From assembly GCF_001613345.1 (NCBI RefSeq), contig NZ_BDCE01000077.1:62001-126000 (forward strand): a stretch of 64,000 nt of DNA, in the 5' to 3' direction. Below the pieces are notes generated by a model, which searched no databases, was not told where the DNA came from, and saw only the letters and a program-made list of their open reading frames with translations. Positions 41,638-49,811 of this stretch are shown piece after piece. The stretch's first letter is position 1. Every line of letters starts with the position of its first letter. Both the position numbers and the translations under genes were made by a program. Source of the DNA: Nocardia uniformis NBRC 13702. Lineage in GTDB: Bacteria; Actinomycetota; Actinomycetes; Mycobacteriales; Mycobacteriaceae.

Positions 41638-42392
41638 GCGGACCCACGGGCGACCTGGTCGGGCGCACCGCGCTGGTCACCGGTGGTGCGAGCGGTATCG
41701 GCGCGGCCTGCGCTCGCGAACTCGCCGGGCGCGGAGCCGCCGTCACCGTCGCCGATATCGATGGTCTCGCCGCGAAAGCCCTGGCGGACGAGATCGGCGG
41801 CACCGCTTGGGAAGTCGATCTGCTCGAGGTCGGTGCACTGGAGGATTTGCAACTCGAGACCGACATCCTCGTCAACAACGCGGGCGTGCAAACCGTGAGT
41901 CCGATCGTGGACTTTCCGCCGGAGCGGTTCCGGAACATGCTCGCGCTGATGGTGGAGGCACCGTTCCTGCTCGTGCGGGCGGCGCTGCCGCACATGTACG
42001 CGCAGGGCTTCGGACGGATCGTGAATATCTCCTCGGTGCACGGGATTCGGGCCTCGGCCTACAAGTCCGCGTATGTCACGGCGAAGCACGCCCTCGAGGG
42101 GCTGTCCAAGGTGACCGCCCTGGAGGGTGGGCCGCACGGGGTGACGAGCAATTGCGTCAACCCCGCCTATGTGCGGACGCCGCTGGTCGATAGGCAGATC
42201 GCCGATCAGGCTCGTACGCACGGCATTCCCGAACAGGATGTGATCGAGCGGATCCTCTTGACCGAGAGCGCGGTCAAGCGGCTCATCGAACCCGAAGAGG
42301 TGGCGGCACTGGTCGGCTGGCTCACCACCGCATCGGCGGGCATGGTGACCGGGGCGACCTACACCATGGACGGCGGGTGGAGCGCGCGATGA
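41634..42392 (+). CDS. D-3-hydroxybutyrate dehydrogenase
   Basis: This 252-residue SDR oxidises 3-hydroxybutyrate to acetoacetate with NAD. The family marks are TGGASGIG (16–23), NNAGVQTVSPIVDFPPERF, NISSVHG (Ser 133–134), YVTAK (Y147, K151) and CVNPAYVRTPLVDRQIADQA after the active site, which together are typical of this enzyme rather than generic SDRs. It is coupled by 4-bp overlaps to the transporter and the synthetase, so substrate uptake, oxidation and activation are made together. Confidence 0.9.
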   Translation: MSGPTGDLVGRTALVTGGASGIGAACARELAGRGAAVTVADIDGLAAKALADEIGGTAWEVDLLEVGALEDLQLETDILVNNAGVQTVSPIVDFPPERFRNMLALMVEAPFLLVRAALPHMYAQGFGRIVNISSVHGIRASAYKSAYVTAKHALEGLSKVTALEGGPHGVTSNCVNPAYVRTPLVDRQIADQARTHGIPEQDVIERILLTESAVKRLIEPEEVAALVGWLTTASAGMVTGATYTMDGGWSAR

Positions 42393-44362
42393 TCGATACC
42401 GCAGCTGTTTCGACGGAGGCGACCGCGCAGTGGATTCCGAGCGACACCGATATCGAGCGGGCGCGGATCACCGACTTCACACGGTTCGCTGCCGATCGCA
42501 CCGGCACGGACTTCCCCGACTACCAAGCGCTGTGGCGGTGGTCGGTCGAGGATCTGTCCGGGTTCTGGCGCGCGGTGTGGGACTACTTCGACCTCGGCGA
42601 CGCACCGGGTCCGGTGCTGGCCGACGCCACCATGCCGAGCGCGCATTGGTTCCCCGACGTCACGCTGAACTACGTCGATCAGGTGGTCCGCCAGGCCCGC
42701 ACCGATCGCCCCGCCATTGTCTCGGTGCGCGAGGGCGGACCCGTCGAAGAGATCTCGTGGGCCGATATGCTCACCCGCGCCGACGCTTTCGCCCGCACGC
42801 TGCGATCGCTGGGTGTGCGCGCCGGAGATCGGGTGGTCGGGTATCTGCCGAATATCCCGGAGGCGGTCATCGCCTTCCTGGCGACGGCGAGTATCGGCGC
42901 GGTCTGGAGCGCGTGCGGTCAGGACTACTCCCCGCAGGCGGCGCTGGACCGGCTCGGACAGTTGGCACCCACGGTCCTCGTCACCGCGGATGGTTACCGC
43001 TACGGCGGCAAGGACCACGATAGGCGGGCCGAGATCGAAGCGCTGCGAACCGGTTTACCGACACTGCGGGGCACCGTGGCGGTGGCGCGGCTCGGATACG
43101 GCGTGCCGGACACGGTGGAGTGGGACAGTGCGGTCGCCATGGCCCCCGCCGCGCCGGGAATGGTCACGGAGCCGGTGGCTTTCGCGCATCCGCTGTGGGT
43201 GCTGTACTCCTCGGGCACCACCGGTAAACCCAAGGGCATTGTGCACGGGCACGGTGGGGTCCTGCTCGAACACCTGAAAGCTATTGCGCTGCAATCCGAT
43301 ATCGGGCGCGACGATACGTTCTTCTGGTACACCAGCCCGTCGTGGATGATGTGGAACTTCCAGGTCGCCGGACTGCTTGTCGGGGCCACCATCGTCTGCT
43401 ACGACGGCAGTCCGAGCGCACCGCACCCGGACAGCCTGTGGGAGTTGGCCGACCAGACCCGCGCCACCGTGGTGGGCACCAGCCCGGGTTACGTCCTGTC
43501 CTGCGCCAAAGCCGGTGCCGTCCCCCGGCGCGACCACGACCTGTCGGCACTGCGCCTGGTCGGGGTTACCGGATCGGCGCTGCCATCCTCGTCGTCACTG
43601 TGGTTGCGCGACAATGTCGGTGACCATATTCCCGTCGCCTCGATCAGCGGCGGCACCGATATCGTCTCGGCGTTCATCGGCGGGGTGCGCACCGTGCCGG
43701 TATGGCCCGGTGAGCTGTCGGCCCCGTATCTCGGTGTGGCACTGGACGCCTGGGATGCGGACGGCCGTCCCGTGCGCGGGGCGGTCGGGGAACTCGTCAT
43801 TACCGAGCCCATGCCGTCCATGCCGGTGCGCTTCTGGAACGATCCGGACGGATCCCGTTACCGCGACGCCTATTTCGACATGTTTCCCGCTGTATGGCGA
43901 CACGGCGACTGGATCACCCGCACCGAGCACGGCAGTATCGTCGTGCACGGCCGCTCCGATTCGACCCTGAACCGGCACGGGATTCGCATGGGCTCGGCCG
44001 ATATCTACCAGACAGTGGAGGCGCTGCCCGAGATCGCCGAAGCCCTGGTGCTCGGCATGGAGCAGCCCGACGGCGGGTACTGGATGCCACTGTTCGTCGT
44101 CCTCGCCGACGGTGTCGAATTCACCGACGCGGTGCGCGAACGCATCAATACCGCCATTCGCCATGAGGTTTCGCCGCGTCACGTACCCGACGAGATCATT
44201 GCCGCCCCCGGCATCCCGCATACCCGCACCGGTAAGAAGCTCGAGGTGCCGCTCAAGAAGCTGCTCCAGGGTGCGGATATCTCCGGGGTGATCTCCCCCG
44301 CCGCTATCGATGCCCCGGAGCTTCTCGAATGGTACGCGGCGATTCGTCCCGCACAGGTGTGA
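42389..44362 (+). CDS. Acetoacetyl-CoA synthetase
   Basis: This 657-residue ANL ligase activates acetoacetate. It has the AACS N-terminal region (FPDYQALWRWSVEDLSGFWRAVWDYFDL), the P-loop LYSSGTTGKPKGIVHGHGG, SPSWMMWNFQVAGLLVGAT, GGTDIVSAFIG, the HGDW motif and a terminal catalytic lysine segment (TRTGKKLEVPLKKLL). The ATG at 42389 overlaps the dehydrogenase stop; a start four codons earlier is possible. Its 3' end overlaps the convergent PAP2 gene by 59 bp. Confidence 0.92.
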   Translation: MIDTAAVSTEATAQWIPSDTDIERARITDFTRFAADRTGTDFPDYQALWRWSVEDLSGFWRAVWDYFDLGDAPGPVLADATMPSAHWFPDVTLNYVDQVVRQARTDRPAIVSVREGGPVEEISWADMLTRADAFARTLRSLGVRAGDRVVGYLPNIPEAVIAFLATASIGAVWSACGQDYSPQAALDRLGQLAPTVLVTADGYRYGGKDHDRRAEIEALRTGLPTLRGTVAVARLGYGVPDTVEWDSAVAMAPAAPGMVTEPVAFAHPLWVLYSSGTTGKPKGIVHGHGGVLLEHLKAIALQSDIGRDDTFFWYTSPSWMMWNFQVAGLLVGATIVCYDGSPSAPHPDSLWELADQTRATVVGTSPGYVLSCAKAGAVPRRDHDLSALRLVGVTGSALPSSSSLWLRDNVGDHIPVASISGGTDIVSAFIGGVRTVPVWPGELSAPYLGVALDAWDADGRPVRGAVGELVITEPMPSMPVRFWNDPDGSRYRDAYFDMFPAVWRHGDWITRTEHGSIVVHGRSDSTLNRHGIRMGSADIYQTVEALPEIAEALVLGMEQPDGGYWMPLFVVLADGVEFTDAVRERINTAIRHEVSPRHVPDEIIAAPGIPHTRTGKKLEVPLKKLLQGADISGVISPAAIDAPELLEWYAAIRPAQV

Positions 44363-45023
44363 TCACCACTCCTCGACCCGGACCACCATTGGTGCTCCGG
44401 GTCGACTGGCGCGGATCGGCCTGTTGCGCGACAGTCGACTCCCCGACAGCGGCGGGTTCCGCGGGTCGTGCCGCCCACCAACGGCGGGTCACCACGGCGA
44501 CGGCCACCCCGAGCGCCGCTCCGGCCGCCACGTCGGTGGGCCAGTGCACACCGATATGCACGCGTGAATACGCCACCGCCAGCGCGACGGGGGCGATGAC
44601 CGCCGCCGAGACCGGATCTTCCAGTGCCACACCGGCCGTGAACGCGGCGGCGGAAGCGGAATGCCCGGACGGGAACGAGGACGAGACCGGCGGATTGAGG
44701 ATGCGGCGCACGAACGGCACCGCTTCACCCGGCGGTCGTCGGCGCGGGAACAGGGGTTTGGCAACGCCATTGGCCAATCCGCTGGCGATTCCGGTGACCG
44801 CCAGTCCGCGCAGCGCGGCCCGCCGCCCGGCCCGGTCCCCCGAGAAGTACAGTGCCGCCGCGCACGCGATCCACAGCCTGCTGTGATTGGCACTGACGCT
44901 CAGCGTCCGCAGCAATCCATCAGCGCGCGACGGTCGCAGCCGCGAACTGCGCCGCATCAGCCACCGGTCGGGGCGGCTGACGTGGCCCAACGGACGAGAA
45001 TTCCGCCAAGATCGTCGACGCAT
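44304..45023 (-). CDS. PAP2-family membrane phosphatase
   Basis: This 239-residue protein has the three PAP2 active-site motifs: KPLFPRRRPP, PSGHSASAAAF and SRVHIGVHWPTDVAAG (Arg, His and Asp). Several hydrophobic helices surround them. It would dephosphorylate a lipid phosphate such as phosphatidate or undecaprenyl pyrophosphate. The N-terminal half looks like that of actinobacterial PAP2/diacylglycerol-kinase fusions, but no kinase domain follows. The last 60 residues are basic and low-complexity and overlap the acetoacetyl-CoA synthetase end. The real stop may therefore reflect a 3' replacement. An ATG at 44957 is an alternative start. Confidence 0.82.
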   Translation of the reverse strand: MRRRSWRNSRPLGHVSRPDRWLMRRSSRLRPSRADGLLRTLSVSANHSRLWIACAAALYFSGDRAGRRAALRGLAVTGIASGLANGVAKPLFPRRRPPGEAVPFVRRILNPPVSSSFPSGHSASAAAFTAGVALEDPVSAAVIAPVALAVAYSRVHIGVHWPTDVAAGAALGVAVAVVTRRWWAARPAEPAAVGESTVAQQADPRQSTRSTNGGPGRGVVITPVRDESPRTIREAPGHR

Positions 45024-45032
45024 CCGTCCAGG

Positions 45033-45641
45033 CTAATCGCTGTGCACGCCGATCAATTGGATCAAACCGTCGATATAGGCGCGAAATAGCGCCGCCATAT
45101 CCACGGTCTCGGGATCGAGCAGCCATTGCAGCTGTAGGCCGTCCATTATGGCGAATACCTGGCGAGCCACCGCTTTCGTATCGAGACCGGCGCGAATGGT
45201 GCCGTCGGCGATCCCCTCGTCGAGCGCCCGTGCCAGGGTTCGCTCCAGCGTGCGGTAGCGGTCGACCGCCCAGCCGTGCGCGGGATGATCAACCGTGACC
45301 GACTCCCCGGTGACGACCGTGAACACCTGCACCAGGCCGGGCACATGCGTGTTGTGCTCGACCAGCCGCGCCAGCCGCCGCAGCGCGTCCGGGCCGCGCA
45401 GGGCCTCGCCGAATTCGAGTCGCTGGGCATCGAGCCGGTCGCGGTATTCGAGAACGGCCGCCAGGAGAGCGGCCTTGGTCGGGAAGTGGTGCAGCAGGCC
45501 GGGCTGGGACAGGCCGCACAGCCCGGCGATGTCGGCGAGGGAGGAGTTGTGGAAACCGTTCTCGGCGAACGATTTCAGGGCCACGTCGAGAATCTGCTCC
45601 CTGCGGGCCTCGCCGCGTGGGCGAGGTCGGCGCTGCGCCAC
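45033..45641 (-). CDS. TetR-family regulator
   Basis: This 202-residue protein has an N-terminal TetR HTH (GEARREQILDVALKSFAENGFHNSSLADIAGLCGLSQPGLLHHFPTKAALL) and a long helical C-terminal domain. The GTG at 45641 is chosen because GGAGG lies 5 bases before it. It is divergent from an alpha/beta hydrolase 152 bp away and 9 bp upstream of the PAP2 gene. The likely targets are the hydrolase–glucosidase operon and itself. Confidence 0.9.
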   Translation of the reverse strand: MAQRRPRPRGEARREQILDVALKSFAENGFHNSSLADIAGLCGLSQPGLLHHFPTKAALLAAVLEYRDRLDAQRLEFGEALRGPDALRRLARLVEHNTHVPGLVQVFTVVTGESVTVDHPAHGWAVDRYRTLERTLARALDEGIADGTIRAGLDTKAVARQVFAIMDGLQLQWLLDPETVDMAALFRAYIDGLIQLIGVHSD

Positions 45642-45793
45642 GTCATCCTCCTTCGGCGATGGTCCTGCGGCAGACACTAGTCCTCGGCACCGGGCCGACC
45701 GGAGATCGGCCACCCCAGTCAGAATATGTCGGATTGATAACATTACCGAGCACTCACTCGGTTTGCGCGGAATGCGCGGGCACACTCGATCTC

Positions 45794-46672
45794 ATGAGCC
45801 AGGCTGCCGATCACACCACCGATATCGTTCCGCTCACCCTCGATGGCGGGTATGGAGCGCTTACGGCCTGGGAGGCCGTGCCAGCGCCGGGGGTGACAGC
45901 CCTCGGCACCGTCGTGCTGGTGCCCGGATTCACCGGGTCCAAAGAGGACTTCGCGGCCATGCTGCCGCTACTCGCCGACGCCGGATATCGCGCGGTCGCC
46001 TACGACCAGCGCGGACAGTGGCAGTCCGACGGACCCGACGAGATCGACGGCTACACCATGGCCGACTTCTCCGGCGATCTGGCGCGGGTCGTCGATCAGG
46101 TATCCGGCGACGAGCCCGTACACCTGGTCGGGCACTCCTTCGGCGGGTACGTCGCCCGGGTCGCGCTGCTCGACCGGCCCGCGAGATTCCGCAGCCTGAC
46201 CCTGCTGGCCTCGGGCCCATCGTCGGTGGCGGACATCAACTTTCCGCCACCACACCTGGTGGCACAGGCCGTCGAGCAGGGCGGTCAGGAATTCATCTGG
46301 CAGCAGATGAGCACCGCCATGGGTCTGACCGACCCGAACGCCGCCGGGCGACCGGAACCGGCCAAACTCGAATTCCTGCACACTCGGATTCTGGCCACCA
46401 AGAAGGCCAATATTCTCGGCATCCTGCGCGTCATGGAGGTGCCGCCGCTCGCCGACCCGACCGTCCTGCGCAATGCCGGAGTGCCCATCCTCATCGCCTA
46501 CGGCGATACCGGCGACCTGTGGGATCCGCAGGTGCACGAGCGCTTCGCCGAGCAGCTCGGCGCACGGCGCGCCGTCTACCCGGGCGTCGGCCATCTGCCC
46601 AATGAGGACCGACCCGAGCAGGTGTGCGCGGATCTCGTCGACTTCTGGGGCCACCCCGACCCGCGCCAGTAG
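45794..46672 (+). CDS. Alpha/beta-fold hydrolase
   Basis: This 292-residue protein has an oxyanion loop in VLVPGFTGSKEDF, the nucleophile elbow GHSFGGYVARVAL, an acid in YGDTGDLWDP and the His in GVGHLPNEDRPEQV. The ATG at 45794 is preferred; the upstream open frame overlaps the TetR gene. It has no signal peptide, so it is cytoplasmic. It is the first gene before the GH3 glucosidase (41 bp gap), which suggests that it clips acyl or aryl groups from a glycoside, though the substrate is unknown. Confidence 0.85.
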   Translation: MSQAADHTTDIVPLTLDGGYGALTAWEAVPAPGVTALGTVVLVPGFTGSKEDFAAMLPLLADAGYRAVAYDQRGQWQSDGPDEIDGYTMADFSGDLARVVDQVSGDEPVHLVGHSFGGYVARVALLDRPARFRSLTLLASGPSSVADINFPPPHLVAQAVEQGGQEFIWQQMSTAMGLTDPNAAGRPEPAKLEFLHTRILATKKANILGILRVMEVPPLADPTVLRNAGVPILIAYGDTGDLWDPQVHERFAEQLGARRAVYPGVGHLPNEDRPEQVCADLVDFWGHPDPRQ

Positions 46673-46713
46673 CCTGAAATTTGCCGACAATCGAGAGACG
46701 AACGGGACAACGC

Positions 46714-49101
46714 ATGGACGACCTCATCGAGGAATTGCTCGCGAAACTCGATCTGCCCGGGAAGCTGCGCCTCATCTCCGGCGCGGCCATGTTCCGCTTC
46801 GCGGGCGACCCGAGCATCGGACTGGACGAAATGCCGGTCTCGGACGGACCGTCCGGGGTACGCGGCGAATACTGGGACGAACGCGACCCCTCGGTCAGCC
46901 TGCCATCCGGAACCGCGGTGGCAGCCACCTGGGACCCGGCACTGGTCACCGAGATCGGTGCGCTCATCGCGCACGAGGCACGACGCAAGGGCGTCTACGC
47001 CGTCCTCGGACCCACCATCAACCTGCACCGATCCCCGCTCGGCGGCAGGCATTTCGAATGCTTCTCCGAAGATCCGCTCCTCACCGCCGAAATGGCGGGC
47101 GCGTATGTGGCGGCCGTCCAGGCCTACGGGGTGAGCGCGTGCCCGAAGCACTACGTGGCCAATGACTCCGAGACCGACCGCTTCACCGTCGATGTGCGCG
47201 CCGACGACCGCACCCTGCGTGAGCTCTACCTCTACCCGTTCGAGCGCAGCGTCGAGGCCGGGGCCTGGATGATCATGGACGCCTACAACTCGGTGAACGG
47301 CGTCACCATGACCGAGAACGCGCTGCTGGACGAACCACTGAAGGGCACTTGGGGTTTCGACGGCGTCGTGGTGTCGGACTGGACCGCGGTGCGCTCCACC
47401 ACCGGCGCGGCCAAGGGCACCGATATCGCCATGCCCGGACCGCCCATGCTGTGGGGCGCGCCCCTGGCAGACGCCGTCGAACAGGGTGAGGTGCCCGAAT
47501 CCGCCATCGACGACAAGGTCCGGCGCATACTGCGCTTCGCCGCACGGGTCGGCGCATTGAACGGAAACCCGGCCGCCACACCGGAATTCAGCGAAGCACA
47601 GGCACAGGACGTGGTTCGTCGTGCCGCCGCCGACGGCATGGTCCTGGTCAGCAATGACGGCGTACTGCCGCTGCGGCCCGATACCACCGTCGCACTACTC
47701 GGCCCCAATGCCGGACTCCCGCGCTTCATGGGCGGCGGTAGCGCCACCGTCATTCCCACCCACACCACCACCCCGGTCGAGGGCCTCGACGCCGTACTGT
47801 CCGTACGGCATACACCCGGTGTGCGGCTCGTGGAGAAGCTCATCCCGGTACCCCTCGACCTGGTCACCGACCCCGAGACCGGCACCCCAGGACTGAGCCT
47901 GCGCTTCCTCGACGGCGACACCGTCATCGATACCCAGCACCGCACCGCGGGCAATCTCATGCTGTTCGGCGACCAGAAGGCCGCGGGGTCGACGGCCATC
48001 GAGATCCGGGCGCGGCTGCGCGCCGATACCGCCGGTGACTGGCAGCTCGGCGTCGGCACCCTCGGCCAGGCCCGCCTGGACCTCGACGGCGAAACCGTTC
48101 TCGATGAGACCATTACCTTCGAGGGCACCGACCCCGTCGGCGCGATCCTCTACCCGCCACAGCGCTCGGTCACCCGCACCCTCACCGAGGGCCAGGAGGT
48201 CGACGTCCGCATTACCGTCACCACCCCGCCCGCCATTCCCGGGCTCGGCATCATCCTCGGCCTCACCTTCGGAATCACCCGCCCGCAGCGCCCCGAAGAC
48301 GAAGAGTTCGCCGCCGCCATCGAATTGGCCCGCACGTCCGACGTGGCGGTCGTCGTGGTCGGCACCACAGAGCAGATCGAATCCGAGGGCTTCGACCGTG
48401 CCGACCTGCGACTCCCTGGCCGTCAGGACGAACTGGTCGCGGCCGTGGCCGCCGCCAATCCGCGCACCATCGTGGTGGTCAATTCCGGTGCGCCGGTGGA
48501 AATGCCGTGGCGCGACGACGTCGCCGCCGTCCTGCTGTCCTGGTTCCCCGGCCAGGAGTTCGGTGCGGCGCTCGCCGATGTCCTCACCGGCACCGCTGAA
48601 CCGGGAGGCCGCCTCCCCACCACCTGGCCCAAGCGCATCGAGGACGTCCCCGTCCTGGCCACCGCGCCGGAACCCGACAATGCCCTCCCCTACGACGAAG
48701 GCATTCACATCGGCTACCGGGCCTGGCTCAAAGCCGAGGTAACCCCGGCCTATTCGTTCGGCCACGGTCTCGGGTACACAACCTGGTCGCTCACGGACCT
48801 GTCCGTATCCGGCCGCACCGCTACCCTGACGGTCACCAATACCGGCGACCGCCCCGGCAAGCAGGTGGTGCAGGCGTACCTCTCGCGGGAGAACTCCGCC
48901 ATCGATCGCCCGGTCCGCTGGCTCGCCGCCTTCGCGACCGTCACCGTCGAGCCCGGCGAATCCCGCACCGTCACCCTCGAATTGCCGCAGCGTGCGTTCG
49001 AACACTGGACCGATGCGGGCTGGGCCATCGAACCCGGCAGTTTCACCCTGCATGTCGGCACCTCGGTGAGCGCTTTGCCGCTCACCGCCGAAATCAGCTG
49101 A
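46714..49101 (+). CDS. GH3 family beta-glucosidase
   Basis: This 795-residue glycoside hydrolase has the N-terminal (beta/alpha)8 domain with GPTINLHRSPLGGRHFECFSEDP, KHYVANDSETDR and the nucleophile D222 (GVVVSDWTA). The second alpha/beta domain carries the acid/base region EQIESEGFDRADLRLPG. A PA14-like beta insert lies at about 370–510, and a fibronectin-III-like domain ends the protein. No signal peptide is present, so it acts on imported glycosides. A strong hairpin terminator follows. The start is the ATG at 46714, where the family begins; an earlier in-frame ATG is unsupported. Confidence 0.92.
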   Translation: MDDLIEELLAKLDLPGKLRLISGAAMFRFAGDPSIGLDEMPVSDGPSGVRGEYWDERDPSVSLPSGTAVAATWDPALVTEIGALIAHEARRKGVYAVLGPTINLHRSPLGGRHFECFSEDPLLTAEMAGAYVAAVQAYGVSACPKHYVANDSETDRFTVDVRADDRTLRELYLYPFERSVEAGAWMIMDAYNSVNGVTMTENALLDEPLKGTWGFDGVVVSDWTAVRSTTGAAKGTDIAMPGPPMLWGAPLADAVEQGEVPESAIDDKVRRILRFAARVGALNGNPAATPEFSEAQAQDVVRRAAADGMVLVSNDGVLPLRPDTTVALLGPNAGLPRFMGGGSATVIPTHTTTPVEGLDAVLSVRHTPGVRLVEKLIPVPLDLVTDPETGTPGLSLRFLDGDTVIDTQHRTAGNLMLFGDQKAAGSTAIEIRARLRADTAGDWQLGVGTLGQARLDLDGETVLDETITFEGTDPVGAILYPPQRSVTRTLTEGQEVDVRITVTTPPAIPGLGIILGLTFGITRPQRPEDEEFAAAIELARTSDVAVVVVGTTEQIESEGFDRADLRLPGRQDELVAAVAAANPRTIVVVNSGAPVEMPWRDDVAAVLLSWFPGQEFGAALADVLTGTAEPGGRLPTTWPKRIEDVPVLATAPEPDNALPYDEGIHIGYRAWLKAEVTPAYSFGHGLGYTTWSLTDLSVSGRTATLTVTNTGDRPGKQVVQAYLSRENSAIDRPVRWLAAFATVTVEPGESRTVTLELPQRAFEHWTDAGWAIEPGSFTLHVGTSVSALPLTAEIS

Positions 49102-49116
49102 GTTCATAGCGATTCC

Positions 49117-49155
49117 ACTGGGCCGGGTGCGCTGATTCCGCGCACCCGGCCCAGT
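49117..49155 (+). terminator. Strong hairpin terminator after the GH3 gene
   Basis: A perfect 16-bp inverted repeat (ACTGGGCCGGGTGCGC / GCGCACCCGGCCCAGT) with a 7-base loop starts 15 bp after the stop codon. It has no T-run, as is common in actinobacteria. Confidence 0.8.
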
Positions 49156-49219
49156 TGGGTCCCTGGGCAGAGTGGTTTATCGGGGCGAGCAGGAACTACT
49201 CGCCCTGTCGGACGGACTA

Positions 49220-49411
49220 TCAGCGCGCGGAACCACTTTCGAGGAATTCACGGATGAAGCAGAGCGGACAGATGGGATCGAACGGCGCGGTGATCTGAGT
49301 CGAGGTAGTGGTCGACGGTGGCACCGGAAGTTCGTTCGGCGCGGCTGCTGCGAGCGCGGGTTGTAGGGCGAGCGCGACAGCAAGCGCGCCGCCGGCAATG
49401 ACATTCAGCAT
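49220..49411 (-). CDS. Small secreted peptide with a CPLC motif
   Basis: From the ATG at 49411 the product is 63 residues. The signal peptide MLNVIAGGALAVALALQPALAAA is followed by a Pro/Thr-rich mature part of about 40 residues with CPLC near the end. A GGAGG lies farther upstream, so a TTG (49426) or GTG (49435) start would add a few residues. The CxxC may form a disulfide or bind a metal. No family is recognised. It lies between the GH3 terminator and the kinase gene. Confidence 0.55.
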   Translation of the reverse strand: MLNVIAGGALAVALALQPALAAAAPNELPVPPSTTTSTQITAPFDPICPLCFIREFLESGSAR

Positions 49412-49811
49412 GGGACGGTACAAGAGTTCCTCCACGTTGATGCGTTGAGCCGCGAGGGTAGCAAGACCCCCTCGCTGCGGTCATGCCCCCAACTCCAGAT
49501 GGAGTGCTGCCGGTGCGGCCCTCCCACCGAGCCGCCGCGCGGCCACATTCGAGGGTGGAAAACATGGGCAGCCGGCGTCCGCTGCCACCTCGAACCCAGT
49601 ATCACCTCGAAGCGGCGTCAGAAGAATCGTCCTGCGCGAAGCTACTTCCCGGTTTGTAGTGCCCCTTCGCTTCCAGGCTAGTTTTTGGCGCTGGAGGTAT
49701 CTGTGTTTGTCGACTACCGACAGGCCGGTGAGACATGTTTAGATGCGCATATCTGAGTAATGGAATGCTAGCAACACGGTACGGGCTTCACATCGGAGCG
49801 CGACCGTCGCC
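49412..49811. other. No gene seen
   Basis: About 400 bp between the small secreted peptide start and the kinase stop. The left part must hold the peptide's promoter. The right part (49680–49800) is locally AT-rich. No frame with a ribosome-binding site or recognisable domain is seen. Confidence 0.4.
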
